The position numbers were made by a program, and so were the translations under genes. Shown piece after piece: positions 17,278 through 27,017 of a stretch of 64,000 nt of DNA. Below the pieces are notes generated by a model. It was given only the letters and a program-made list of their open reading frames with translations. It made no database searches and was not told the origin of the DNA. Every line of letters begins with the position of its first letter. Position 1 is the first letter of the stretch. Source of the stretch: Phycisphaerales bacterium (GTDB lineage: Bacteria > Planctomycetota > Phycisphaerae > Phycisphaerales > UBA1924); NCBI GenBank assembly GCA_023382935.1, contig JAHDXL010000001.1, forward strand, positions 1 to 64,000. Direction: 5' to 3'.

Positions 17278-17406
17278 GCGCACCTCGGTTCTCAAGCCCC
17301 CCATCCCTGCCTGATATCCCATGCTAGGCCTCCCTGCTATGCGAGAACTGCCGGCGTCCGGCCCGCGAATTGCAGCCGCAAGCATCAGCCCGCGCTTCGT
17401 CGGCGA

Positions 17407-17418
17407 TACACTCGATCC
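17407..17418 (+). promoter_or_regulatory. -10 hexamer of probable leaderless promoter (DUF4011 gene)
   Basis: TACACT at 17407-17412 is followed by CGATCC and then the ATG at 17419. No Shine-Dalgarno is present, so transcription probably starts at the A of the ATG. The 12 bases are identical to those before the gene at 31087. No good -35 element is seen. Confidence 0.6.
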
Positions 17419-20400
17419 ATGTCCATCGCCATCGAACTCGAATACTGCGAGCGGGCGAACCTGGCCCTACAGCAGCACGGCGTCCCCCTCGTCGATGCCG
17501 TTGTGCTCACCAACACCGGCGAGAAGCCCTGCGACGATCTGCATATCAGCCTTTCCCTCGAAAACGGCGAGGCCTCGTGGACGGGCCGTCTGCTGCGCAT
17601 CGAGCCAGGGCAGATGCACCGCCTCGTGCCCGAGCAACTGCAACTGTCCGCCGCATCGCTGTGCGCTCGCACCGAGACCGAACGCACCAGCATCGTCGTC
17701 GCCGTCGAGTGGAGCGGGCAGACCGCGATGCGCTCGTTTCCCATCGATGTTCTCGCCTTCGACCAGTGGCCCGGCGCTGGACACTATCCTGATCTGACGG
17801 CCGCGTTCGTCACGCCCAACCACCCTCGCATCGCTGAACTGCTTCAGTCGGCGCGATCGGTGCTCGCAGCGCAACACGAGCCCGACTCGCTCGAAGGCTA
17901 TCAGTCGGCCAGCCGTCAACGTTCCGCGCGCATTGCCGAGGCCTGCTTCGCGGCGCTTGCATCACGCGGCATTGGCTATATCAATCCCCCAGCCAGTTTT
18001 GAGACCGCCGGACAGCGCGTCCGCATGGTCGACCGCGTTTGTCGCGAGAACATGGGCACCTGTCTCGACCTGGCCCTGGTCCTGGCAGGAATGTGGGAGC
18101 AGTGCGGGATGCATCCACTCGTGGTGCTCACCGAAGGCCACGCCCTGCCGGCCGTCTGGACGCACGAAGCCCACCTGCCCGAAACCGTCATCGATGAACC
18201 TGCCCGACTGCGCAATCTCGTCGAACTCGGCGATGTCGTGCCAGTGGAAGCAACGATGGTCACGCATCGCGACCGGTTCTTTGCCGACGCCGTCGAACTG
18301 GCCAAGTCTCGTCTTGCCGAACCGGGCAACTCGTTCACCGCCATCGACATTTTCTCCTGCCGCAAGCGTGGCGTGCGCCCGCTGCCGTTGCGCGATTCCG
18401 GCGAGAGGACACAGATTGACACCGAGTCGCTCGCACGCGAGCCCACACCTTCGGCCGCAGTGCTCGATCGCGTCGTCCTGGCTGATCGCGCCGCGGCGCG
18501 CGGACCTCTCTCTCGCACGCCCGCCCAGCCCGCCGATCTCGGAGATGCGCGGATTCGCCGTTGGCAGACGCGACTGCTCGACCTCTCGCTGCGCAACCGC
18601 CTGATCAACTTTCGCGAGTCAGGCCGAACGCTGCGCCTCGAAGTGCCTGCGCTCGCCCCGCTAGAAGACCTGCTCGCGGCGGGCGAGAGTTGCTCCATCC
18701 GCCCGAAGACCGACGCCGACGAGTCTTTCCGCCGCTCCGAACTCCAGGCGGGGCGCGTGTATTCCACCGAAACGGCGACCGAAACACAGAAGCGCCTGCT
18801 TACCCTCTACCGCACCGCACGCGCCGGCATCGAAGAAACCGGCGCCAACCTCCTTCACCTCGCGCTTGGCATGCTGCGGTGGTATGAGAACGGCGAGAAC
18901 GGCTTCCACCTCGCGCCGCTCATCCTGCTGCCGGTCCAACTTCAGCGCAGCAGCGGCGGCGGGGGCTTTGCCTACGCTCTCTCCCTTTCGGATGAACCGC
19001 TGCGCCCCAACGTCACACTGCTTCACAAACTCCGCAACGATTTCGGGCTCTCCACCGCCGACGTGGACGAACTGCCCGAAGACGATCATGGGCTCGACGT
19101 GGACCTCATCCTCCGCTCTTTCCGCGAGGTCATCCGCAACATGCCGCGCTGGGAGGTGCTCGAAACGGCGCACCTGGGGCTATTCTCCTTCAACAAGTTC
19201 CTCATGTGGCGTGATCTGCAGGAAAACATCGAGCGCCTCAAGCACAGCCCGCTTGTCACGCACCTAGTCGACCGCCCCGGCCAGGACTTCGATCCCGACT
19301 TCCATGCTCCTGAAGTCCGCGACGATCAGGTCCGCCCGCATGATCTGCTCTGCACGCGCGACGCCGACTCCTCGCAACTCGCGGCCGTCCTTGCCGCGCG
19401 GGACGGACACTCCTTCGTCCTCGAAGGCCCGCCCGGCACAGGCAAGAGCCAGACCATCGCCAACGTCATCGCCGATTCGCTGTCGCGCGGAAAGCGTGTC
19501 CTCTTCGTCGCTGAGAAGATGGCCGCCCTCTCCGTGGTCCGCTCGCGCCTCGAAGCGGACGGGCTGGGGCCGTTCTGCCTTGAACTGCACTCGGCAAAGG
19601 CATCCAAGTCCGAAGTGCTGGCGCAACTTGATCGCGCGCTCAACTGCCAGCGTCTGCCCGAGCCGCCCGAGTACGACGCATTGTGCTCACAACTTGCCGC
19701 CGCGCGAGATCACCTCAACCACTACGTCGATGATCTGCACGCCGTGCGTCCTTCTGGCGAAACGCTCTTCCAGGTGCTCGGGCGTCTCGGCTCGCTTGGC
19801 GACGGGCCCACCTGCAGCCCACCCACCGACGCGGGCCCGCAGACTCGGCGCGAGCAATTGGCCGCCTGGCGCGCCGCCATTGACGAACTGCATGAGAAAG
19901 CCGAACCAATCGACCCGCCCGCTCGGCACTCTCTCCGCGGCGTGCGCCAGACCACATGGAGTTTCACCCTTTTTTCGTCCGCGCAGTCCACCCTCCAACG
20001 GGCCGCCGGAGCGCTGGACGCGCTGCGCGACAGCGTCGAGGCATTCAATCGCGCCTGTGAGATCAACACGCCGTCCGACACGCTCTCTCACGCCGCCGTC
20101 TCGATGCTGACGCGCCTCGCCGAACTGCTGTCCACCTGCCCGGCGCCGGCGATGGATCTGCTCGTCGGCCCCGCCAGCGCGTCGATGCGCTCCACGCTTG
20201 GCCAGTGCATCGCTCTCGGCCGGCAGCGGGACAGTTTGCGCGAGCAACTGCTCTCACGCTATCGCGAGGAGTTCCTGGGCATCGAGCACCTCCCCCACCT
20301 CGACGCAGTGTCGCGCGCCGCTCAGCGCCCCTGGCCCATCCGCTTCTTCGCATCTCGATCAGCGCGCAGCCGCCTCCGCGCCCATTTCCTCGCCTCGCCG

Positions 20401-23259
20401 CCATCGCTCGAGCAACTGAAGGCTGACCTCGAAGCCGCCCGCACGGTCAAGCACCTTAACGCGGAACTGGCGTTGAAGACTGCATTCGACTCTGCCCTCC
20501 CCGCCCGCTGGAACGCCGGGCGTGCGGACTGGAACGACCTCGAGCGAGTCCTCAACTGGTGCGATCAGTTTGCACAGGCCGTCGCACCGGCGACCGATGC
20601 GGCCTCGCTCGCCTGCGTCCAGTCTCTCGCCGCCGTGCTCAGCGATTCCACACGCACCGCCCGCGCCGTCGAGCCTGCCCGCTCCCTTGTCGAGCGATGG
20701 CGAACGTGGCAGCAGGCCTGGCAACAACTTGAGCAGGCGCTCGTTGCAGAGCCCGTCCAGTCCGAGTCTGACCAGGCATGGCTCCCAGCCGTCCACGCCG
20801 CCATCGCACGATGGATCTCAGGGCTTCCTGGGCTCAACGACTGGTGCGCCTGGCGCGATGCCCGCGATCGCGCCACAGGCCTCGGACTCTCAGACTTGAT
20901 CCATCGCTACGAGTCCGGCGAACTTTCCCGACTCGAACTTTCCGATGCTTTCGAGCGCTCCTTCGCCCGCATCTGGTTCGCCGGCACGGCAGACATGGTA
21001 CAGGCCATCCGCACCTTCAACGCACACCACCACGCGACCGTCGTCCATCGCTTTCGATCGCTCGACGCCGGCCTGATCGACCTGACGCGCCGCGTCGTTG
21101 CCGCACGTCTCGCCGCCACCGCTCCTGCCGGCGCCGGGCCCGTCTCCGCACAGTCCGAAATCGGCATTCTCCGACGCGAACTGGCCAAGAAGCGTCGGCA
21201 CATGCCCACGCGCCGGCTCATCGAGGCAATCCCCAACCTCCTCGCGCGTCTCAAGCCCTGCTTCCTGATGAGCCCGCTGTCGGTGGCACAGTTTCTCGAC
21301 GCGCGACTGCCCGCCTTCGACCTCGTCATCTTCGATGAAGCCTCGCAGATTCCCGTCTGGGATGCCATCGGTGCCATCGCCCGCGGCGCGCAGGTGATCG
21401 TGGTCGGCGACTCGAAACAACTCCCCCCCACCAACTTCTTCAACACCCTCGACGCCGACGAAGGCAAGCCCACCGACGATGAGGCCGTCGAAGACCTCGA
21501 ATCGATCCTCAAGGAATGCAATGCCTCGGGCGTCCCATCCATGCGCCTGCGCTGGCACTATCGCAGCCGGCACGAGAGTTTGATCGCCTTTTCCAACCAT
21601 CACTACTACCAGAACGAACTGCATACTTTCCCTTCGCCCGAAGAGCGCTCCGCCACGCTCGGCGTCACCCTGCGTTTCGTGGATGGCGCCATCTACGACC
21701 GCGGCAATACCGGCACCAACCGCCTCGAGGCCGAGCAGGTCGTCGATGAAGTTGTCCGTCGTCTGCGGCAGCCCAGTGGCAACGGTTCCATTGGCATCGT
21801 CACCTTCAACCAGCCGCAGCAGGTTCTCATTGAGGACATGCTCGACGCTCAACGCCGCGCCGATCCATCTCTTGAATCCTACTTCACGGGCCCGGGCGAA
21901 TGCGTCTTCGTCAAGAACCTCGAAAACGTCCAGGGCGACGAGCGAGACACGATCATCTTTTCCGTCGGGTACGGGCCCGATCGCGACGGGCGCGTATCCA
22001 TGAACTTCGGCCCGCTCAATCAGGACGGGGGCGAACGCCGGCTCAACGTCGCTGTCACGCGCGCCCGCTGCCGCCTCATCGTCTTCTCCTCCATCCGCGC
22101 CGATCAGATCGACCTCAAGCGCACCGGCGCCCTCGGCGTCCGCCACTTCAAGGCGTTCCTCGACTATGCCCAGCGCGGCCCGCAGGCCCTGGCCGACGCC
22201 CGTCACGCCGATCAACAGGCTGCCGAGCAGTTCATCGAAGTCGTCGCAGCCGCCCTTGAATCCCGCGGCTGGAGCATCGATCGCCGCGTCGGCTGCGCCG
22301 GCTACCGCATCGACCTCGGCGTGCGCGACGATGACCACCCCGGACGCTACCTGCTCGGCATCGAGTGCGACGGGCCGACCTACCACTCGGCCCGCACCGC
22401 CCGCGACCGTGACCGCCTCCGACAATCCGTCCTTGAGAACCTGGGCTGGAAATTGGTCCGAGTGTGGTCGATCGACTGGCAGATGAATCACGCCCGATGC
22501 TTGGACACGCTCGACAAGGCTCTGCACGACGCCCGGCGGGCTCGCCATGAAGTGACATCGCAAGACTCTGCGCCGAAGGCTGCTCCGATCTCGCCCGAGC
22601 CGACAGCCGCCGAGGCAACCTTTCCTCCGCCGCTGGCTTCCAGCGCCATCGCCTCCGCCGCACCGCCGCCCGGGACGAACGACACGGTGGAAATCTATCG
22701 CGCCGCCGCCAAGCCACGTTCACTCCGCGTCAACGACATCCACGATCCGAGCGCCAACCCGGCGCTCACCGCCGCCATCGCGCACATCCTGCAGGTTGAA
22801 AGCCCGGTTTGTGAGGAACTCGTCATCCGCCGTCTTTCCGAGTTTCTCGGGGGAGCGCGCGTCACCGCACGTTTCCGCGAGCGATGCATGGAACTGTTCG
22901 CGCGCGGCGCCGACGCGGGCCTCTGGACCATCGCCGATGAAACGCTCTGGAAGCCTGGCCACTCGCCTGCCGACTACAAGGGATGGCGTACCTGGGGAAC
23001 CGACGAAGGTTCACAGCGCGACCTCGATCTCATCCCTCCGCAGGAAATCCTCAACGCCCTTCTCCATGTCCTGCACGCTCAGGTTGCATTGCCTCGCGAG
23101 GATCTGGCTCGCGAGACCGCCCGGGCCCTGGGCCTGTCTCGCACGGGATCACGCGCCATCGCGCTGGTCGACGAAGCCATTGCGCACGCACTCGCCACCG
23201 GGCAAGCCCAGCAGTCGCACGATCGCGTCACCGCCGCGCCCCCTGGGGCCCGCCCATGA
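17419..23259 (+). CDS. DUF4011 superfamily 1 helicase with nuclease and DUF3320 domains
   Basis: A 1946-residue multidomain protein. The N-terminus carries a beta domain and a transglutaminase/papain-like region with Cys215 (NMGTCLDLAL) and His241 (EGHALPAVW). A DUF4011 segment begins near residue 378 (WQTRLLDLSLRNRLINF). The split SF1 helicase has Walker A GPPGTGKS at 670-677, Walker B IFDEASQIP near 1304-1312, and the motif NVAVTRARCRL near 1545. A Vsr/MTES_1575-like endonuclease follows (D1632, E1649 in GIECDGPTYHS, then GWKLVRVWSIDW), then a DUF3320 C-terminus. Single proteins of this make-up (DUF4011-helicase-Vsr-DUF3320) have been reported as antiviral, under the name Hhe as I recall. 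All key residues look intact. Confidence 0.9.
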   Translation: MSIAIELEYCERANLALQQHGVPLVDAVVLTNTGEKPCDDLHISLSLENGEASWTGRLLRIEPGQMHRLVPEQLQLSAASLCARTETERTSIVVAVEWSGQTAMRSFPIDVLAFDQWPGAGHYPDLTAAFVTPNHPRIAELLQSARSVLAAQHEPDSLEGYQSASRQRSARIAEACFAALASRGIGYINPPASFETAGQRVRMVDRVCRENMGTCLDLALVLAGMWEQCGMHPLVVLTEGHALPAVWTHEAHLPETVIDEPARLRNLVELGDVVPVEATMVTHRDRFFADAVELAKSRLAEPGNSFTAIDIFSCRKRGVRPLPLRDSGERTQIDTESLAREPTPSAAVLDRVVLADRAAARGPLSRTPAQPADLGDARIRRWQTRLLDLSLRNRLINFRESGRTLRLEVPALAPLEDLLAAGESCSIRPKTDADESFRRSELQAGRVYSTETATETQKRLLTLYRTARAGIEETGANLLHLALGMLRWYENGENGFHLAPLILLPVQLQRSSGGGGFAYALSLSDEPLRPNVTLLHKLRNDFGLSTADVDELPEDDHGLDVDLILRSFREVIRNMPRWEVLETAHLGLFSFNKFLMWRDLQENIERLKHSPLVTHLVDRPGQDFDPDFHAPEVRDDQVRPHDLLCTRDADSSQLAAVLAARDGHSFVLEGPPGTGKSQTIANVIADSLSRGKRVLFVAEKMAALSVVRSRLEADGLGPFCLELHSAKASKSEVLAQLDRALNCQRLPEPPEYDALCSQLAAARDHLNHYVDDLHAVRPSGETLFQVLGRLGSLGDGPTCSPPTDAGPQTRREQLAAWRAAIDELHEKAEPIDPPARHSLRGVRQTTWSFTLFSSAQSTLQRAAGALDALRDSVEAFNRACEINTPSDTLSHAAVSMLTRLAELLSTCPAPAMDLLVGPASASMRSTLGQCIALGRQRDSLREQLLSRYREEFLGIEHLPHLDAVSRAAQRPWPIRFFASRSARSRLRAHFLASPPSLEQLKADLEAARTVKHLNAELALKTAFDSALPARWNAGRADWNDLERVLNWCDQFAQAVAPATDAASLACVQSLAAVLSDSTRTARAVEPARSLVERWRTWQQAWQQLEQALVAEPVQSESDQAWLPAVHAAIARWISGLPGLNDWCAWRDARDRATGLGLSDLIHRYESGELSRLELSDAFERSFARIWFAGTADMVQAIRTFNAHHHATVVHRFRSLDAGLIDLTRRVVAARLAATAPAGAGPVSAQSEIGILRRELAKKRRHMPTRRLIEAIPNLLARLKPCFLMSPLSVAQFLDARLPAFDLVIFDEASQIPVWDAIGAIARGAQVIVVGDSKQLPPTNFFNTLDADEGKPTDDEAVEDLESILKECNASGVPSMRLRWHYRSRHESLIAFSNHHYYQNELHTFPSPEERSATLGVTLRFVDGAIYDRGNTGTNRLEAEQVVDEVVRRLRQPSGNGSIGIVTFNQPQQVLIEDMLDAQRRADPSLESYFTGPGECVFVKNLENVQGDERDTIIFSVGYGPDRDGRVSMNFGPLNQDGGERRLNVAVTRARCRLIVFSSIRADQIDLKRTGALGVRHFKAFLDYAQRGPQALADARHADQQAAEQFIEVVAAALESRGWSIDRRVGCAGYRIDLGVRDDDHPGRYLLGIECDGPTYHSARTARDRDRLRQSVLENLGWKLVRVWSIDWQMNHARCLDTLDKALHDARRARHEVTSQDSAPKAAPISPEPTAAEATFPPPLASSAIASAAPPPGTNDTVEIYRAAAKPRSLRVNDIHDPSANPALTAAIAHILQVESPVCEELVIRRLSEFLGGARVTARFRERCMELFARGADAGLWTIADETLWKPGHSPADYKGWRTWGTDEGSQRDLDLIPPQEILNALLHVLHAQVALPREDLARETARALGLSRTGSRAIALVDEAIAHALATGQAQQSHDRVTAAPPGARP

Positions 23260-23264
23260 CGAAA

Positions 23265-23290
23265 ACGCCTCGCGCCGCGGCGCGAGGCGT
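23265..23290. terminator. 26-bp perfect palindrome, bidirectional terminator
   Basis: Bases 23265-23290 form a perfect GC-rich palindrome (ACGCCTCGCGCCG followed by its reverse complement). They lie between the ends of the convergent DUF4011 helicase and FG-GAP genes. A pure T-run is missing, but position and stem strength fit a shared terminator. Confidence 0.7.
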
Positions 23291-23320
23291 GTACTCTCCC
23301 AGCCCATCACCACGACCACA

Positions 23321-24997
23321 TCAGTCGTCGTAGTCCAGGCCCAAGCCCCACATGTCGAAGCCCTCGTTGGCGTCGGGGATCCCCGCCGTGTTCTGGTGCC
23401 ACACCTGCGCCGGCACCGGCCCGGCCCCGATCAGCCCGATCCCGGGTGCGCCGTAAATCGCCATCACGCATCCGCGATCGGTCGCCACACCCCCGCCCAG
23501 ATCCTCGAACGGCACGCCGATGCACAGGTCGGCCACGAAGTTCAAGTCATAGTCCCCCGCCGTCAGCGTCCAACCCAGCATGTCAAGGGCTTCACTCACC
23601 TCGGGCACGCCGGCCGTGTTCTGCGTGAACACCCTGTCGGGCACGAAGTAGGCGTCCAGCCCCAGTCCCGGAGGCGCGCCATAGATCACGTTCACGCATC
23701 CCGCGTCCATGATCGGCGCGGCGCCCACGTCTTCGCCCGGCACACCAATCGCCAGATCGCAGAACTGGTCGCCGTTGAAGTCCGCCGCCGCCAGCGACCA
23801 GCCGAACTGGTCCATCGGCGCGACGATCTCGTCGATGCCGGCAACGTTCTGATGCCACCATTCCGAGGCCTGTGGCGCCCCCGCCGCGATCGTCGCTTCA
23901 AGCCCGCGTGCCACGCCCGCGCTGTAGATCACGATCACTGAACCCGCGTCGACGTTGCCCGCAAAGTCACGCAGCGGCATGCCGACCGCCAGGTCTTCAC
24001 CGAGCACACCGTCGAAGTTGCCGATCGCCAGTGCAAACCCGAACTGGTCGTTCGCCATCGCCGCCGTCGGCACACCCGGCGAGTTCTGCGTCCAAGTTTC
24101 GGCGACCGGCCCGGGCGGAATCAGCCCCGGTCCGATCACGCCGTACGCAATGTTCACCATGCCCGCGTCCACCAGCCCGGAGTGATCCTCAAACGGCACG
24201 CCGATGGCAAGGTCCGCCGCGCCGTCGCCGTTCAGTTCACCGGCAGCCAGCGACTGGCCAAAGCGATCACCGGCTTCCATCACCTCGCCCCAGGGCCAGG
24301 CTGACTGGAAGATCAACGGCACACCCGGCCCGATCCTCAGTCCGCCCGGCGACCCATACAGCACATGCACGATGCCCACGTCCACGACGCCGGTCGGATC
24401 GTCCTCTCCCGGCACCCCGATCGCCAAGTCGTCGAAGCCGTCGCCGTTGAAGTCTGCGGCCGCCAGCGAACGCCCGAGTTCGTCACCCGCTTCACCCGGA
24501 TCGCCGAACGAAAACGGACCGGCCGGCGGATCCTGCACGAAGATCGGCGGATGCAGCGGGATCGGACCGCCGGGCATGCCGTAGAGCACGATCACCATGC
24601 CCGCAGCCTGCACGCCGCTCACAGGATGGCTCTCTCCCGGCGCGCCGATCGCCAGGTCATCAAACATGTCCCCGTTGAAGTCACCCCATGCAATCGTCGC
24701 GCCGAACCAGTCGCCCACCTCCGGCGGGTCGAGCCCGAACGTCGCCTGCGTGATCTGCATCGAAGGAACCGGCACGAAGGCCGACAGCCCCATGCCCAGT
24801 CCCGCGCCGTAGATGATCGTCACCGCACCCGCGTCCGAAATCGCACCAACGTCTTCCATCGGCGCGCCCACGACCAGATCATCCACGAAGTCACCGTTGA
24901 AGTCTTGCGCCATGCCGCGCGTCGCGGCGACGGCCAACGCCACCAGAGCCGTCCGTGCCGCGACCTTTCGCGCCCATCCTGGCTCTTCAAAGTTCAT
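23321..24997 (-). CDS. Secreted seven-bladed FG-GAP propeller protein
   Basis: A 558-residue exported protein built from seven FG-GAP repeats of integrin-alpha type. Each has the core D-F-N-G-D-x-x-x-D-L-A-I-G-x-P-x-E-D, for example DFNGDMFDDLAIGAPGE and DFNGDGFDDLAIGVPGE, spaced about 70-80 residues apart, and each is followed by a VIYG or VLYG strand. Seven copies close one beta-propeller. The acidic loops are calcium-binding in this family. One repeat (NFDGVLGEDLAVG) and the last (DYDLNFVADLCIG) have degenerate loops. The start at 24997 has AAGGAGG 6-7 nt upstream and a signal peptide. A surface or adhesion role is plausible; no enzyme domain is present. Confidence 0.9.
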   Translation of the reverse strand: MNFEEPGWARKVAARTALVALAVAATRGMAQDFNGDFVDDLVVGAPMEDVGAISDAGAVTIIYGAGLGMGLSAFVPVPSMQITQATFGLDPPEVGDWFGATIAWGDFNGDMFDDLAIGAPGESHPVSGVQAAGMVIVLYGMPGGPIPLHPPIFVQDPPAGPFSFGDPGEAGDELGRSLAAADFNGDGFDDLAIGVPGEDDPTGVVDVGIVHVLYGSPGGLRIGPGVPLIFQSAWPWGEVMEAGDRFGQSLAAGELNGDGAADLAIGVPFEDHSGLVDAGMVNIAYGVIGPGLIPPGPVAETWTQNSPGVPTAAMANDQFGFALAIGNFDGVLGEDLAVGMPLRDFAGNVDAGSVIVIYSAGVARGLEATIAAGAPQASEWWHQNVAGIDEIVAPMDQFGWSLAAADFNGDQFCDLAIGVPGEDVGAAPIMDAGCVNVIYGAPPGLGLDAYFVPDRVFTQNTAGVPEVSEALDMLGWTLTAGDYDLNFVADLCIGVPFEDLGGGVATDRGCVMAIYGAPGIGLIGAGPVPAQVWHQNTAGIPDANEGFDMWGLGLDYDD

Positions 24998-25344
24998 ATC
25001 TGCCTCCTTGTGTTGAGAGCGGGCGGCCCGATCGCGTTGCGTGCCGCCCCAAGCGGCCACGACCGCGCTGCTCGTTCATACCTTTCCACCTTCCCCCAGA
25101 GACGAGCGGCCGTCCCCCGCGGCCATCCCGCAGCATACCGCGCCAGGCTCTGATGCAAAAGTCAATCCAACTGCATCGCCAGCAGTCCGACCAGCCCGCC
25201 CCCGGTCGCAGCCCGTTCGCATCGATCCGAAGATCCCGGGTGAAGTTCGGTCCTCAGGGTGCTCTCCGTGGCCACGGACGTTCCGCCCGTGTTCAGTCGC
25301 GGAGCGTCCAGACCCCCGCTCGCCACTCTCGCACCCGCGCGCAA
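24998..25344. other. Intergenic region with nothing recognised
   Basis: These 347 bases lie upstream of the FG-GAP gene and downstream of the tRNA gene. They contain the ribosome-binding site AAGGAGG just before 24997 and presumably that gene's promoter. No conserved gene, RNA or repeat is recognised. The open frames here lack coding character. Confidence 0.5.
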
Positions 25345-25417
25345 AGCCACCTACTGGACTCGAACCAGCGACCTGAGCTTTACGAAAGCTCCGCTCTACC
25401 GACTGAGCTAAGGTGGC
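25345..25417 (-). tRNA. tRNA-Thr (anticodon CGU)
   Basis: A complete 73-base cloverleaf on the minus strand. The acceptor stem is GCCACCT paired with AGGTGGC, the D arm is GCTC/GAGC, and the anticodon stem GAGCT/AGCTC holds the loop TTCGTAA, giving anticodon CGU for ACG codons. The T arm is GCTGG-TTCGAGT-CCAGT with one G-U pair. The discriminator base is U, and CCA is not encoded. It stands alone between hflX and the FG-GAP gene. Confidence 0.95.
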
Positions 25418-25490
25418 AAGGCCGCCCCGACAGGAACGGCGTGGAGAGAAGTATCGGCGCGGTGGTCCCCCAAGTCCAGAGAAGGGCCAC

Positions 25491-26921
25491 CTACGCATCC
25501 CATCCGGGCTCGGTCTGTCCCGAAACTCCACCCGCAACCTGCATGGCCCGGCAACCCGCCCGAACCTGCTCCAGAACGCGCGAACCGATCCGCACCCGCA
25601 TCCTCACCAGGTCCGTCTCGTACACACGCCCCAGTACCTGCCCCCGGTTCTCCAGCGCGTGAATCGTCCGCGATTCCCGCAGGGGCACACTCACCTCCAC
25701 CTCCACCGCCGGCCCCTGGAAAGCCCCCAGCACACGCGCCCGCAACTCCTCGTGCCCCACGCACGCCGGCTCTGCCTCCGCCGGAAGCGCACAAATCGCA
25801 ATCGCATCCGGAACCATGCTCTTCCACACCAGCAGTTCCCGATTGTCCGCCAGGCGGTCCACCTTGTTGAGCAGCAGCACCCGCTCGGGCGCCTTCCAGT
25901 GCACCGGAGATGCTCCGTCCCGCTCGGCCGAACGATGCAGCCGCTCCTCGCTCGCACGCACCTCCTCGAAGAGCCCGTCCAGCGTCGACTGCACCGTCTG
26001 GTAATGCAGTTCGGCCGCCGGGTCCGAGACATCGAGCACGATCAACAGCACGTCCGCGTGTGTCGCTTCTTCGAGCGTGGCGCGGAAAGAGGCCACCAGA
26101 TTGTGCGGCAGGTCGCGCACAAACCCCACCGTGTCGCTCAGCATCACTTCGTTGCCGCCGCCCAGATCCCACTGCCGCGTGCGCGTCATCAGCGTGGCAA
26201 AGAGCCGGTCGTCGGCATACGCCCCCCCGGCCGTCAGTGTGTTGAACAGCGTGCTCTTGCCCGCGTTGGTATACCCCACCAGTCCGACGGTGAAGTGCTC
26301 GGTGTTCCGCTGCTGCACCGCCCGGCGTTTGCGCTGCTGGATCTCCTTCAACTCGCGCTGCAGCGCCAGTTTCCGCCTTTGCACCAGGCGCCGATCGATT
26401 TCCAACTGCTGCTCGCCCGGGCCGCGCGTCCCCACCCCGCCGATACCACCGCCTCCCACAATGCGCTCCAGGTGGTCCCACATGGCGCGCAAACGCGGAT
26501 ACGTGTACTCGAGTTGCGCCAGTTCCACCTGCAACTTGGCCTCGTGCGTCGTCGCACGCGAGGCGAATATGTCCAGGATCAACTCTGACCGGTCCAGCAC
26601 CTTGCGCTCGGTCAACTGCTCGATCTTGGAGATCTGCTTGGGCGAGAGATCGTGATCAAAAATGATCGTCGTCGCACCGACCTCGTCGCACAGCAGCCGC
26701 AACTCTTCAACCTTGCCCAGCCCCATGTACGTCCCCGCCTCGGGACGCTCACGCCGCTGCTCCACCTCGCCCACCACGATTCCACCCGCCTGTCGCGTCA
26801 ACTCGGCCAGTTCGCCGAACGGGTTGGAAAGGTCGTACCGATCGCCCGGCAGCCGCACGGCGGCAAGCACCGTCCGTTCCGCCTGAACCCTGATATCCGT
26901 TCTCTCGCGTGGGGCTGGCAT
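25491..26921 (-). CDS. hflX: GTPase HflX
   Basis: A 476-residue ribosome-associated GTPase. The N-terminal HflX domain has GTYMGLGKVEEL and IIFDHDLSPKQISKIE, followed by the family signature GVGTRGPGEQQLEIDRR. The G domain starts near residue 218 with GYTNAGKST (G1), then FATLMTRTR, LSDTVGFVRDLPH (G3) and LNKVD (G4). HflX splits stalled or hibernating 70S ribosomes, which fits the hibernation factor found at 53179. The C-terminus has a short extra domain. The ATG at 26921 is chosen on homology of the N-terminus. It has no Shine-Dalgarno but has TACACT 9 nt upstream. It is divergent from the S41 protease gene. Confidence 0.95.
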   Translation of the reverse strand: MPAPRERTDIRVQAERTVLAAVRLPGDRYDLSNPFGELAELTRQAGGIVVGEVEQRRERPEAGTYMGLGKVEELRLLCDEVGATTIIFDHDLSPKQISKIEQLTERKVLDRSELILDIFASRATTHEAKLQVELAQLEYTYPRLRAMWDHLERIVGGGGIGGVGTRGPGEQQLEIDRRLVQRRKLALQRELKEIQQRKRRAVQQRNTEHFTVGLVGYTNAGKSTLFNTLTAGGAYADDRLFATLMTRTRQWDLGGGNEVMLSDTVGFVRDLPHNLVASFRATLEEATHADVLLIVLDVSDPAAELHYQTVQSTLDGLFEEVRASEERLHRSAERDGASPVHWKAPERVLLLNKVDRLADNRELLVWKSMVPDAIAICALPAEAEPACVGHEELRARVLGAFQGPAVEVEVSVPLRESRTIHALENRGQVLGRVYETDLVRMRVRIGSRVLEQVRAGCRAMQVAGGVSGQTEPGWDA

Positions 26922-27017
26922 GGGTCGATAAGTGTAGTCCGACGCCTTTTTTCCGGAGATCCCCCGACTTTCGGCGCCCGTACCATTTGCGGTCTCGAGC
27001 CCCACGGGAGTCTGTGC

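Noticed and set aside
20890-22563. 557-residue minus-strand frame inside the helicase-nuclease gene
   Set aside because: The plus strand carries Walker B, motif VI and nuclease motifs over the same bases. The minus frame is a shadow of that coding sequence.
25061-25344. A second RNA gene beside the tRNA
   Set aside because: Short complementary stretches exist, but no cloverleaf, SRP, RNase P or tmRNA feature could be built.
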